64,000 bases of DNA, taken from contig JAIXQO010000002.1 of assembly GCA_027485695.1 (NCBI GenBank), positions 538,006-602,005 on the forward strand, in the 5' to 3' direction. The DNA is from Pseudomonadota bacterium. Its GTDB lineage: Bacteria > Bdellovibrionota > UBA1018. Below the pieces are notes generated by a model that had not been told where the DNA came from, did not search any database, and saw nothing but the letters and a program-made list of their open reading frames with translations. Position 1 is the stretch's first letter. Each line of letters opens with the position of its first letter. Positions 27,019 through 36,193 of this stretch are shown one piece after another. Made by a program: the position numbers and the translations under genes.

Positions 27019-29919
27019 ATGAGCACACCACGCAAAACACCGCCGCCGATCCGTCTGACCGGAGTTCGGCAGAATAACCTAAAAAACCTCACGGTCGAGT
27101 TCCCGAGACGGCAGCTCACGGTCGTGACCGGCCTATCGGGCAGCGGCAAAAGCTCGCTCGCATTTGACACTCTCTACGCAGAAGGACAGCGCCGTTACGT
27201 CGAGAGTCTATCGACCTACACGCGTCAGTTCCTGGAAAAAATGCCGAAACCGGAACTCGATACGGTTGAAAACATTCCGCCGGCCATCGCGCTTGAGCAA
27301 AAAAACAACATCGTCAACTCACGCTCCACTGTGGGCACCCAGACCGAGATCATCGATTATCTACGCGTACTCTACGCCCGCGTCGGCAAAACATTTTGCG
27401 TGAGCTGCGGAACCGAGGTCAAACTCGTCGACGCAGAGCAGATCCTGACCTGGGGCAAAGAAAATCTAGCCGAAAAACGCGTCCTCATCCTAGCCGCACT
27501 CGATCTCAAGGGCGAGTCCGTCACCAAGAAAAAAACCTCCAAAAAAGCGGTCATCGCTACACTCCAAGCTCAACTCGAAATGCTCGCTCGCTCGGGCATC
27601 GTGCGGTTCCTTCGCAAACAAGACGAGGAGATCGAGGTTTTCGAGGCCACCGAACTACTCTCGAATCCGAAACTGATGGTCGGTGATTTCTATCCCGTGA
27701 TCGACCGGATCAAGATGCCGACTGAGTTCTCAAAAGACGACGTCTCGCGACTCTTGGGCTCGGTCGAACAAGCACTGGATTTAGGAGCCGGCGAAGTCAT
27801 CTACTACACGACCGACGGAACCTGGAAACGTTTCAAAAAAGACTACGCCTGCCCGGCCTGTGCTCGATCGCACCGGCAGCCGGAGCCACAGCTGTTTTCT
27901 TTTAACAGCCCGATCGGCGCCTGCCCGAGCTGCAATGGTTTCGGCTACAACCTTGAGCTCGATGAGCGCATTGTAATTCCTGATCCAAAGAAAACACTCA
28001 AAGGTGGCGCCGTCGATCCTTTTACCAAACCTTCGTTTTCCGAATGGCAAACCGCGATGCTGCGATTCGCGGAACGAAACGGAATTCCCGGTACCAAACG
28101 CTATTCAGAACTCACACCCACAGAACGTAAACTCATTTGGGATGGGGACGGCAAAGACGACAAGTATCCGGGCATCCGAGGTGCGTTTGAGGAACTGAAC
28201 AGCTACAAGTACAAGCTGCACATCCGCGTATTCATCCGCCGTTACCAGAGTCAGAACCTCTGCTTGACGTGCAACGGCGCAAGGCTCCATCCCGATGCGC
28301 TCGCAGTGAAACTCGGTGAACTCCGCATCGATCAGGTGCTCGATCGCCCGATCGGACATTCCCGCGAGTGGCTCGCCTCGCTTAAATACACTGCTCGAGA
28401 GAAAAAACTCATCGAAGAGCCGCATGCGCAAATTTCACGTCGCCTCGAACTCCTCGAAGAAGTCGGTGTCGGATACCTCACGCTCTCCCGTTTGGCCAAG
28501 TCGCTCTCTGGAGGTGAATTCCAGCGTATTAACCTCGCGACTCAACTCGGGAACGGCCTCGTCGGTACGCTCTATATCTTGGACGAACCATCGATCGGCC
28601 TCCATGCGTCCGACACTGGCCGCCTCATTCGAGTCCTGAAACGACTGCGCGATCAAGGAAACACGGTCGTCGTCGTTGAGCACGATCTTGAGATGATGAG
28701 AGCAGCTGACTGGATCATTGAGCTCGGCCCCTATGCTGGCCGCAAAGGCGGCGATCTCGTCGTTCAAGGCTCGGCCGAGACCATTCGCCAAACCGCGAAC
28801 TCCACGACGGGCCAGTACCTCACGGGCAAAAAGAAAATCGAACGCGTCCGCCCAGCGCGCGGCAAAGGCAAACGATTCATCCAGCTCACGGGTTGTCGCG
28901 AAAACAATCTCAAGGAATTCGACGTCTCGTTCCCGCTCGATCGTTTCGTGATCTTGACGGGCGTGTCGGGCAGCGGAAAATCGACCTTGCTTCATAAGAC
29001 GCTCTACGCAGCGCTCGCGAAATTGTTTCACGGCTCGATCGAAGAAGTCGGCCGTTTCAACCAGCTCTACGGCGCCGATCAAATTCGCGGCGTCGTACTA
29101 CTGGATCAATCTCCGATCGGAAAAAACTCGCGCTCTAACCCGGCTACCTACCTCAAGGCCTGGGATGAGATTCGCCGTATCTATGCGAACCAAGTCCTCT
29201 CGCTCAAGCGAGGGTTCACGCCCCAGCATTTCTCTTTCAACGTGGACGGCGGACGCTGCCCCGTTTGCAAAGGCGAAGGAGAAATCGCGCTCGACATGCA
29301 CTTCATGGCCGAGCTCAAGATCCCGTGCGACGAGTGCGAGGGCAAAAGATTCAAGAAAAACGTTTTGGACGTCACCTATAAGAGCAAGAGCGTCTACGAG
29401 TTACTGACCACGACGATCGACGAGGCGTTTGAGATTTTCCGGGATAATCCCATTCTTCATCGCAAGTTCGCGATCCTGCGCGAAGTGGGCTTGGGCTATC
29501 TACAAGTAGGCCAGAGCGCAACGACGCTTTCCGGTGGTGAATCACAGCGTTTGAAAATCGCAGCCACACTCGATGAACGGTCGGCTCAGAATCTACTCTA
29601 TTTGTTTGATGAACCGACGACGGGACTTCACCTCGACGATATCCAACGATTGCTCACAGTGATTCAAGACTTAGTCGACGCCGGGCACAGCGTGATCATG
29701 ATCGAACATCACCTTGATCTCATCGCCCAAGCCGATCACGTCGTCGACCTAGGACCGGGTGGTGGCGAACTCGGCGGAAGCCTCGTCGCCGAAGGAACTC
29801 CAGAGGACCTGGCTCGCCATCCGAAATCCGTGACCGGACAACTCCTGGCCGACGGCGGGTACTTCGATCTCACCGCAGATCGCGCTCCATCCGTCGCCAA
29901 CGACGATCTGAATAACTAG
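27019..29919 (+). CDS. uvrA: Excinuclease ABC subunit A (UvrA)
   Basis: The protein has 966 residues, the normal UvrA length. It detects bulky DNA damage and loads UvrB. Two ABC modules are seen: Walker A VTGLSGSGKSSLAFDTL near residue 35 and LTGVSGSGKSTLLHKTL near 650; signatures KSLSGGEFQRI and TTLSGGESQRL; Walker B regions LYILDEPSIGLH and LYLFDEPTTGLH. Zinc-finger Cys pairs are in FCVSCG, YACPACARS with CPSCNG, and CPVCKG with CDECEG. The EQKNNIVNSRSTVGTQTEI stretch differs slightly from E. coli UvrA. The gene stands alone; its stop lies 38 bases before the convergent propeller gene. Confidence 0.96.
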   Translation: MSTPRKTPPPIRLTGVRQNNLKNLTVEFPRRQLTVVTGLSGSGKSSLAFDTLYAEGQRRYVESLSTYTRQFLEKMPKPELDTVENIPPAIALEQKNNIVNSRSTVGTQTEIIDYLRVLYARVGKTFCVSCGTEVKLVDAEQILTWGKENLAEKRVLILAALDLKGESVTKKKTSKKAVIATLQAQLEMLARSGIVRFLRKQDEEIEVFEATELLSNPKLMVGDFYPVIDRIKMPTEFSKDDVSRLLGSVEQALDLGAGEVIYYTTDGTWKRFKKDYACPACARSHRQPEPQLFSFNSPIGACPSCNGFGYNLELDERIVIPDPKKTLKGGAVDPFTKPSFSEWQTAMLRFAERNGIPGTKRYSELTPTERKLIWDGDGKDDKYPGIRGAFEELNSYKYKLHIRVFIRRYQSQNLCLTCNGARLHPDALAVKLGELRIDQVLDRPIGHSREWLASLKYTAREKKLIEEPHAQISRRLELLEEVGVGYLTLSRLAKSLSGGEFQRINLATQLGNGLVGTLYILDEPSIGLHASDTGRLIRVLKRLRDQGNTVVVVEHDLEMMRAADWIIELGPYAGRKGGDLVVQGSAETIRQTANSTTGQYLTGKKKIERVRPARGKGKRFIQLTGCRENNLKEFDVSFPLDRFVILTGVSGSGKSTLLHKTLYAALAKLFHGSIEEVGRFNQLYGADQIRGVVLLDQSPIGKNSRSNPATYLKAWDEIRRIYANQVLSLKRGFTPQHFSFNVDGGRCPVCKGEGEIALDMHFMAELKIPCDECEGKRFKKNVLDVTYKSKSVYELLTTTIDEAFEIFRDNPILHRKFAILREVGLGYLQVGQSATTLSGGESQRLKIAATLDERSAQNLLYLFDEPTTGLHLDDIQRLLTVIQDLVDAGHSVIMIEHHLDLIAQADHVVDLGPGGGELGGSLVAEGTPEDLARHPKSVTGQLLADGGYFDLTADRAPSVANDDLNN

Positions 29920-29957
29920 TACAATTGTCAAAGGACGTCCGTCGTCTGGAACGCAAT

Positions 29958-31145
29958 TTAATGAGAGGCAGAGCTCCATTTCAATTTAACAGAGTAGATC
30001 GACGTTCCTTCGCCACTTGTTTGACCAGTGATCCAAATCCGATCTGGATGAATCAAAGGCGACGTGTAGTTTGCGACCGAAAACTGATGATCCGAATCGC
30101 GAGTAATCGACGGAAATCCAGTATCACCGGCCGAAGGAATATCCAGAATATGCTCGAGTTGTTTTTCGCTACGATTCAGACGAAATAGTGCTGTCCTCAT
30201 CTTTTGTAATGAATAGAGTCCTAAATAAGCCCATCGCTTGAAGTTAAAAGGAAGTCTGGTCCAGCCTCGATCAAATGGAGGACCTAAACATCGACGTGAA
30301 AGCAAAAAAACATCTCCTTGGTGACTAAACAGACGAGGAGAATCGTATCGCTCTGGAAGCGATTTTTTTAGTGCAGTCCATTCACCATATGCCCCGCGTC
30401 TGGCAAAAAAAATCTGCGTGCCAAAACCGGTATCGTCGCCGTCCTCATTTCTTCCGACGCCCCAGAGGTCGCCGTTTGAATCGAATTCTATCGATACTTC
30501 GCTCACACCACCAGAATAGACAACGGAGTCTCGTCTGGAATCCACAGGCTGCCAATCAAAGCCATTATCCGAGACTTCCAATTTTACATTAATTTTGCCA
30601 GGGTTTAGTCGATAGTGCGGGCCTGCATATGAAACCTTAAATAAGCGAGTCCCCTGAATCTTCAGATCCCACACCACTTCATTTGGTCCTGCAACCTCGA
30701 CCGGGCGGGACCAAGTGCCATCCTTATTACGAAAACGGTGCATGACTCTTTTAGGCTCAAAAGCCCCGGGGTTTGTACCACCCTCGAAATAGAATAGATG
30801 CAAAACCCCCTGAAAAGATTTCAACAAGGCTTCCCGTACATCACCCTCTACTTGCATCGCTAATTCAAGAATCCAGTTCTTACCGTCGTCGACTGAATGA
30901 GCGACGTAGGTGATCGTTTCATTCGACGCGAAATGATTTTTAGATGAGCGAAAGGCGACAAAAAGAACGCCATCATGACGTTCTATCGAAACATTGTTGT
31001 TAGATCGATTCGGTAAAACTTTCTCAGCGAACAACACCCCTGGCGTCACCCATGCTTGCGACTCACTGATCGACCAATTACCCGCAGCAGAAGATCGCAA
31101 AGAGGACAAAAACAATAGGCCCATGAAAAAAATGAGCGTGCGCAT
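29958..31145 (-). CDS. Exported sialidase/BNR-like beta-propeller protein
   Basis: The protein has 395 residues with a signal peptide (MRTLIFFMGLLFLSSLRSSA). Recurring strands and Asp-box-like turns (SVDDGKNWI, VSDNGFDWQP) indicate a BNR or sialidase-like propeller. No sialidase catalytic Arg-Asp set is clear. It would be periplasmic or secreted, and a binding or glycan-processing role is possible. The gene follows a small exported protein and a TPR-winged-helix regulator on the same strand, so these three may form one unit controlled by that regulator. Confidence 0.6.
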   Translation of the reverse strand: MRTLIFFMGLLFLSSLRSSAAGNWSISESQAWVTPGVLFAEKVLPNRSNNNVSIERHDGVLFVAFRSSKNHFASNETITYVAHSVDDGKNWILELAMQVEGDVREALLKSFQGVLHLFYFEGGTNPGAFEPKRVMHRFRNKDGTWSRPVEVAGPNEVVWDLKIQGTRLFKVSYAGPHYRLNPGKINVKLEVSDNGFDWQPVDSRRDSVVYSGGVSEVSIEFDSNGDLWGVGRNEDGDDTGFGTQIFFARRGAYGEWTALKKSLPERYDSPRLFSHQGDVFLLSRRCLGPPFDRGWTRLPFNFKRWAYLGLYSLQKMRTALFRLNRSEKQLEHILDIPSAGDTGFPSITRDSDHQFSVANYTSPLIHPDRIWITGQTSGEGTSIYSVKLKWSSASH

Positions 31146-31185
31146 AGGGCCCTTTTCAATAACAAAGCTCAGAAGAAATTCGAAC

Positions 31186-31677
31186 TTAGCGAGAGGTCGC
31201 AGGAGCGAATCGCATCATTGGCTCTCGTAGCGCTCTCAGGAAAATTTCTACGCGGAATCGGTCCGGTGCGCCTTCGATCGCCCAAATCGCCTGATCGGCA
31301 ACTACCAAGAGGTCGACCACTCGGCCGTCCCACCTGCGGAAACGAGCTGGATCCCCTTCGATCCGATAGAACGGATCCACCACGCGTGCCGTGCTTCGAA
31401 GCCAGGGGTGGAAACTCAGATCAATCGCCAAAAATGGCCGACCACGAAGGATCTGAATCTGGCCGCGGAGCAAATACTTCTCTCCTCGCGCAAGCTCTGC
31501 TGTTTCGTTCGTCGAGAGCCCACGAGGAAACTCGCCCCCCAATGCTCGATTCACCCATGCATCGCAATTCGTTTTTGCGTTCATCATGCAGGATCGCAAC
31601 AGTTCTTCGTCGCCAGAATTCGCACTATTTAGCCCACTCATCACCAAAAAGAGGGCCACTCCGAAATACTTACCCAT
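31186..31677 (-). CDS. Exported protein of unknown function
   Basis: The protein has 163 residues and I do not recognise it. GGGGAG spaced 6 bases before ATG 31677 favours that start over ATG 31680 or GTG 31683. A signal peptide (MGKYFGVALFLVMSGLNSA) is followed by a domain rich in Arg and aromatic residues with two Cys. It overlaps or abuts the stop of the upstream TPR regulator and lies 40 bases before the propeller gene, so it is probably co-transcribed with both. Confidence 0.62.
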   Translation of the reverse strand: MGKYFGVALFLVMSGLNSANSGDEELLRSCMMNAKTNCDAWVNRALGGEFPRGLSTNETAELARGEKYLLRGQIQILRGRPFLAIDLSFHPWLRSTARVVDPFYRIEGDPARFRRWDGRVVDLLVVADQAIWAIEGAPDRFRVEIFLRALREPMMRFAPATSR

Positions 31678-31679
31678 CA

Positions 31680-32891
31680 TCACTCCCCTACTCGCATCTC
31701 AGCGGTCTTCACCAAGTGAACCTTGAGTCCCGGAGCTAAGCGATAACCTTCCTTCCAATTCAGAAGGTACTTCGGGTGCCTCATGTCCGGCTCGATCAGT
31801 TTCCGGAGACGATTAATATTATAATAAAGCTTATTATCGTGCGCTTCTGGACGGTATTTCTCCTTCCAAACACGCTCAATCAACTCTGCTTTGGATAGCC
31901 CGCGATCCGGATGTTCCGCATCGCCCTCATGGACTTCCGTCAACGCTTCGAGAATTCCGAGCAGCACGTACTGCTTACCGAGCGGAACTTCGTTTTGCTC
32001 ACGCGTTGAGACGATGAGCGAACGAGAATCGATCAAAAGATCAATTGCATCGTTTTCCAAACGCTCTCGTTCGCGCGAGAGCGTTTGATTGAGACTAATG
32101 AATTCCTCACCTACGGCCTTGGATGCGAGGTCGAGATACCAGTAGGCCTGAGGGTAGTTGCCTTGCAAACGGTAGAGCCGGGCATAGGCGTAGAGAACGT
32201 AAATATGTGAGTGCCAATCGCGATCCTTGAGGAACGCCACATGCGCTTTCTGATACCAAGAGAGCGCGACGTCGAGCTGGCGGCGCACTTCGGCCAACCG
32301 ACCCTTGATCATATAGAGCGGTCCATTGACTCCGGGACGCTCGAGATTTTCGTAGCGGCGGAAAAGCAGATCCACCGTATATTCGGCGCGCTCAATGAGT
32401 CCGAGTTCGAAAAAGTTATAGACCAGGTTCGACCAGATCTTGAGATACTCGTTCAGTCGCTCGGCCGAGTGATCATGGACCAAGAGCTGATGGCAGTGTT
32501 TCCAAGCTCGGAAATAGTAGCGATAAGATAAGCGCGACTGCCCCGAATAGCTCGCAACGACACCTTTGCAGTACCAGGCTCCGGGGAGCGCATCTTGTGG
32601 AGCCGTATCGAGCAGGACGTCGAGTTCTCGATTCCACTTCTCGATCTCAACTTGGTCATTCGCTTCCGCAGCTAAACGCAGAAGACCCGAGATCGTTTGA
32701 ACGCAGATTCCTGGATCACCCAATCGCTTGGCGTAAGCGAGCGCTTCGAGGAAACTCTCTTTCGAGCGCGAGAGTTCACATTTCTCAAAAAGCGCACGAG
32801 CGAATTCCAGGGCCTTCTTGGCCTGGATTTCTCCGCTGAGCAAATCGCGATTTTGAGATTTAGGATCCAACGTACTTCCTTTTAAAGGCAA
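31680..32891 (-). CDS. TPR protein with C-terminal winged-helix DNA-binding domain
   Basis: The protein has 403 residues. Residues about 20-290 are helical pairs of tetratricopeptide type (YCKGVVASYSGQSRLSYRYY, ALSWYQKAHVAFLKD). Residues about 310-395 look like an OmpR/PhoB-type winged helix: LSKAELIERVWKEKYRPEA, NKLYYNINRLRKLIEPD, then the wing LLNWKEGYRLAP. No receiver or kinase is attached. It probably binds DNA and senses a peptide or protein through the TPRs. A structured repeat (32983-33092) lies just upstream, and a second protein of this layout is at 62004. Confidence 0.72.
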   Translation of the reverse strand: MPLKGSTLDPKSQNRDLLSGEIQAKKALEFARALFEKCELSRSKESFLEALAYAKRLGDPGICVQTISGLLRLAAEANDQVEIEKWNRELDVLLDTAPQDALPGAWYCKGVVASYSGQSRLSYRYYFRAWKHCHQLLVHDHSAERLNEYLKIWSNLVYNFFELGLIERAEYTVDLLFRRYENLERPGVNGPLYMIKGRLAEVRRQLDVALSWYQKAHVAFLKDRDWHSHIYVLYAYARLYRLQGNYPQAYWYLDLASKAVGEEFISLNQTLSRERERLENDAIDLLIDSRSLIVSTREQNEVPLGKQYVLLGILEALTEVHEGDAEHPDRGLSKAELIERVWKEKYRPEAHDNKLYYNINRLRKLIEPDMRHPKYLLNWKEGYRLAPGLKVHLVKTAEMRVGE

Positions 32892-32982
32892 AAACTCGCT
32901 TTACGAACGGAAAGCAGAAGCTGAAAGTTCTTCTTTTTCGCTGTATATCACGATGATATGGAGGGTGTTCCACTACTAAAGG

Positions 32983-33092
32983 GGTTCAGAGAAAAAATTT
33001 CTCGAATTCTGAAGAAGCGTGAAACGTTCGCGCGCATAGCGCAATCTTCAGAAGGGCAGAAGCCCGACAAGAGAAACCTTTTTTCTAGAACC
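32983..33092 (-). repeat. Structured intergenic palindromic element, copy B
   Basis: Between two divergent genes, GGTTC..GAAAAAATTTCTC (32983-33003) pairs with GAGAAACC..TTTTTTC..GAACC (33071-33092). Inside, TTCTGAA (33007) and TTCAGAA (33047) enclose AAGCGTGA and a GCGC hairpin, and GGGC-AGAA-GCCC (33054-33065) forms the second hairpin. Core length from TTCTGAA to TTCAGAA is 47 bases, identical to copy A at 12224. It would be in the leader of the TPR regulator at 32891 and upstream of the hydrolase at 33108. Confidence 0.7.
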
Positions 33093-33107
33093 GGATGAAA
33101 CTTCACC

Positions 33108-33938
33108 ATGAAACTTTCGGTCTGTAAATATCCCAAAGAATCTTCTCTCGATTTGCTGAAAAATCGTCTCGTCTTCCTCCATGGCATGGGTGGAACCGGC
33201 AATATGTGGCGCCCGATTGCGGCTAACCTCGAAACCAGTTACGAGCTCCTTTGCCCCGATCAGCGGGGCCATGGAGACAGTCCGGTCGAGTCCATTGAAT
33301 CTGAGTCGTTCACTCCGCAAGCGTTCGCGGCAGATGTCGCAGAAACCATGGAAGCCGAGGATTTTACTCCCGCCTGGATATTTGGACACTCCATGGGCGC
33401 GAGAACTACGGCAGGCTTGGCGCACCTGCGCCCGGATCTTTGCCAGGGATTGGTCCTCATTGATTTAGGCCTGAGCGGTGATCAAGGCGGCGGAATTGGG
33501 ACAATCCTCCGATCATTTCTCGGATCCCTTCCGACCGATTTTGCCGATCGTACGGAGGCGCGAGAATATCTCACCGCTCACTGTCCTGATGCGTCTATTG
33601 CACAGTATCTACTCGCCGTGTCTAGACTCAATCGAGAGACCGGGCGACTCTATTTTCCCTTTCAGACCGAAGCACTCATGAAAACCACGGTTGATGCCTT
33701 GGGCACTCCTACCGAATCTTGGATTCGCGAATTCGCCGAGACCACCGGAAAACCCGTCTGGATTCTCCGAGGTGCTCTCAGCCGCGTCTATCCAAAAGAC
33801 GATTTCGAAGCAGAAAAATCCCGCCTCTCGAATGTTCCGAATATTCATTTCGTCGAAGTCGCGGGGGCTGGTCATGGACTGCCGTTTGAAAAACGACTCG
33901 AGTTCTTGAAGCTCATCCGAGAACAAATCCTCGCTTAA
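33108..33938 (+). CDS. Alpha/beta hydrolase
   Basis: The protein has 276 residues. The oxyanion segment is LVFLHGMGGTG, the nucleophile elbow IFGHSMGARTT (Ser), and the catalytic His GAGHGLPFE. The acid lies probably in SRVYPKDDF. The DQRGHGDSP segment is typical of MenH/BioH-like and esterase-type members; substrate cannot be assigned. It is divergent from the TPR regulator, with repeat copy B between, and is followed by a terminator. Confidence 0.85.
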   Translation: MKLSVCKYPKESSLDLLKNRLVFLHGMGGTGNMWRPIAANLETSYELLCPDQRGHGDSPVESIESESFTPQAFAADVAETMEAEDFTPAWIFGHSMGARTTAGLAHLRPDLCQGLVLIDLGLSGDQGGGIGTILRSFLGSLPTDFADRTEAREYLTAHCPDASIAQYLLAVSRLNRETGRLYFPFQTEALMKTTVDALGTPTESWIREFAETTGKPVWILRGALSRVYPKDDFEAEKSRLSNVPNIHFVEVAGAGHGLPFEKRLEFLKLIREQILA

Positions 33939-33962
33939 ACTGACCGAGGTTCGGCAGTTTTT
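33938..33962 (+). terminator. Rho-independent terminator after the hydrolase
   Basis: AACTG-CCGA pairs with TCGG-CAGTT (one bulged A) and is followed by TTT. The stem starts in the hydrolase stop codon. Confidence 0.7.
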
Positions 33963-33969
33963 GCCCATC

Positions 33970-34009
33970 CAGGATTAAAACCAAATCCTGCATCCTTAAA
34001 TCAGGATGC
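33970..34009 (+). promoter_or_regulatory. Competing hairpins over the start of the next gene
   Basis: CAGGATT (33970) pairs with AATCCTG (33984), and GCATCC (33990) pairs with GGATGC (34004), the latter covering the ATG at 34006. The middle ATCCTG could instead pair with CAGGAT at 34002. The two states are mutually exclusive and could gate translation of the following gene. This is a reading of base pairing only. Confidence 0.35.
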
Positions 34010-34941
34010 CAATAGAGTTTACGGTCATTTTTACATTAATGGGATTCTTGGGTGCGGGAATGATCAAATATGCTGACCCGGTCAGCGACTGGATGGATCG
34101 CAAAACACGCGCCTGTCACCAGTTAGTTAAAAGAAATCGAAAACCCAAGCCCCCCACTCTGGCATCCAGCGCTGAAATTCCCGCCGGTGTTTCCGCTGCC
34201 CAAGAATTACCTCTCAAATCTGAAGAAGTTCACGAATGGATCGAAATGATGCTGGAAACCGCCAAAGCGAACGGCCGCGATGGTGTCGAGCGATTCCTAC
34301 GCGAATACCCCATCACGTCGAGTTCCGGAAAAAAAGCGCCGATCGCGGATTTCATCAGCGATGACTTGATCGCCTACTTGGCCGATCACCCTTCGCAACT
34401 CGCATTTATCGAGGTTCTGCTCAAGTTTGAAACCGTCGTTGGTTTCGATCTCGCCAAATCGTTTGACCTACTCCAGGGCTGGAGGCAAGCAACGATTCAC
34501 ATGAGCGGTGAAGAATTCAATGCGTATGGTGAGGCTTTTGCCGGTCGGCCATTTTCGGATTTCATCAACGATCCGCTTTTAAAACGGAGCTATTCTCAAG
34601 CGTTCAGAGCTGAAAAAACCACTCAAACCGGGAACAAGATCGCTCTCTCCATTAACCTAGAAGAGAACAGTCCCATTGGCATCTTATTCGCGCTCAACCG
34701 ACGTCCGGACGAAACAAACTTGGATTTCTATGCTCGTTTCGAAAAAGTAACCGCTCGACTAGAGTCGAAGGCACAAGAACTTTGGAAATTGAAACCAGGC
34801 GCTCCTCCTCCTAAACCTCTTGGAGTGCAAAAACTCCCGGAGAGTGGAATGAGTCATATCGAATATTTACCCGTCAAAATCGAATCATTCGACCTTGGAG
34901 ACGCGCGAGCGTACGTCGACTACTTGCTTCAGTTACCATAA
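34006..34941 (+). CDS. Membrane-anchored protein of unknown function
   Basis: The protein has 311 residues and I do not recognise it. One N-terminal hydrophobic segment (FTVIFTLMGFLGAGMI) is followed by a basic and Pro-rich stretch and a helical domain of about 240 residues, so it is a single-pass protein, with topology not certain. The start at 34006 lies within a predicted hairpin and has no free Shine-Dalgarno; a later ATG at 34039 is possible. It has no operon partner: a terminator for the opposite strand follows. Confidence 0.6.
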   Translation: MPIEFTVIFTLMGFLGAGMIKYADPVSDWMDRKTRACHQLVKRNRKPKPPTLASSAEIPAGVSAAQELPLKSEEVHEWIEMMLETAKANGRDGVERFLREYPITSSSGKKAPIADFISDDLIAYLADHPSQLAFIEVLLKFETVVGFDLAKSFDLLQGWRQATIHMSGEEFNAYGEAFAGRPFSDFINDPLLKRSYSQAFRAEKTTQTGNKIALSINLEENSPIGILFALNRRPDETNLDFYARFEKVTARLESKAQELWKLKPGAPPPKPLGVQKLPESGMSHIEYLPVKIESFDLGDARAYVDYLLQLP

Positions 34942-34943
34942 AT

Positions 34944-34975
34944 AAAAAGCCGGACCCCCACTCAGGCGTCCGGCT
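34944..34975 (-). terminator. Rho-independent terminator of the PpiD-like gene
   Basis: On the minus strand AGCCGGAC ... GTCCGGCT is an 8-pair stem followed by TTTTTATTT. It lies about 24 bases after the gene's stop. No T-run exists on the plus side, so it mainly serves the minus strand. Confidence 0.88.
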
Positions 34976-34998
34976 CATTCTCGAATCTGAATATCGAA

Positions 34999-36066
34999 TT
35001 ACAGACCTGCGACTTCTTTTTTCACGTACTCGCCGACCACGTCTGGGTTGGCGTCGATGTGAGCATCGTCGATGAGTTTTTTCATCGCAGAATCCTGGAG
35101 GAAGCGTTTTTTCTTACCGGCGACCTGCTCGGAGAGCTTGGTCTTCTCCAGGTCGAATTTTTTCCAGTCTGGGTTCTTCTCTTCTTTGACGAGAGCGACA
35201 ATAATTGCGCCGGTCGTCTCGAACAACTGAGGCTTGGTCTTAATCGCCGGATCGGTTCCGAAAACAGCGCCGATCACCTTGGCGTCGTCGCCGATGCCCG
35301 GAATCATTCCGATGTTCTTGCCGATCAGACCGGACTCGCGAACCACCACGCCATAAGGCTTGAGGAGCTCATTGAGTTTCGCGTCGGCTTTTTTGTCGGA
35401 CTTCAGGAGCGCCAACGCTTGATCAGCCGTTTCCTTAGGCGAGAGTTTGCCTTTTTTCTCAGATGCCGCAGGGATGGCGACGAACTTCACGTTGCGCTGG
35501 GTTCCAGCCATCTCGAACTCTTCTTTGAGCTCGGTTTCGGAGACCTGAACTTCGCGATCAAACTGCTTCACCCACTCTTCGACGAGGAGCTGCTCGCGAA
35601 TCATTTTCTCGAACTGGCCAGCCGTATAGTTGTTCGCCTGGAGCGTTTGTTTATACGTAATGGTGTCGAACTTGCCGTCCTTCTGAAAGTACGGAAGTTT
35701 CGAGATTTCGTTACGGATCGCCTCGTCCGAAGGCTCAAGACCCTTGCTGTGAGCGTCCTGAATCATTAAACGCTGCTGAACCAGCTCATGAAAGGTGCTC
35801 TCACGAACACGAAATTGCTTGAGTTGCTCCTCGGAGAGCTTGCCACCAGCGAGGTTCTTGATGAACTCTGCACGACGGTTGAAAGCCTGATTGAATTCCT
35901 GAAGCGTGATGCGATCCGAGTTCACTTTACCGGCAATCGCAGCATCGTGAAGACCTCGAGTGGCTTTCGGCGAAAAGACGCCTTGAAAAACGAAAACGAG
36001 AGCGATGAATCCGATGATGGACCCGATGATGATCGAACCCCATTTACCTCTGAGAAGACTGAACAT
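34999..36066 (-). CDS. PpiD/SurA-like periplasmic chaperone
   Basis: The protein has 355 residues. An N-terminal membrane anchor (MFSLLRGKWGSIIIGSIIGF, then IALVFVFQGVF) is followed by a SurA_N-type chaperone domain (GKVNSDRITLQEFNQAFNRR). The region after residue 200 is where a parvulin rotamase domain would lie, but I do not see a convincing catalytic core, so it may be a chaperone only, as the first PpiD rotamase domain is also inactive. The start at 36066 has AAGGA spaced 6 bases; an extension to 36117 is less likely. It is divergent from mreC. Confidence 0.75.
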   Translation of the reverse strand: MFSLLRGKWGSIIIGSIIGFIALVFVFQGVFSPKATRGLHDAAIAGKVNSDRITLQEFNQAFNRRAEFIKNLAGGKLSEEQLKQFRVRESTFHELVQQRLMIQDAHSKGLEPSDEAIRNEISKLPYFQKDGKFDTITYKQTLQANNYTAGQFEKMIREQLLVEEWVKQFDREVQVSETELKEEFEMAGTQRNVKFVAIPAASEKKGKLSPKETADQALALLKSDKKADAKLNELLKPYGVVVRESGLIGKNIGMIPGIGDDAKVIGAVFGTDPAIKTKPQLFETTGAIIVALVKEEKNPDWKKFDLEKTKLSEQVAGKKKRFLQDSAMKKLIDDAHIDANPDVVGEYVKKEVAGL

Positions 36067-36193
36067 TTTGAATCCTTTCCGTTGCTTTACGGTCTCTTCC
36101 TCGCTACTGTTTTTCAAGGGATTTCCGCACGCTTAACTCGCATGTCCACCGGCGCAATGAGGCTCACCGGGGGCAGGCAATCGGAAAAACGGC

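Noticed and set aside
28435..29082. Long minus-strand frame in uvrA
   Set aside because: Antisense to a highly conserved gene; no ribosome site or domain.
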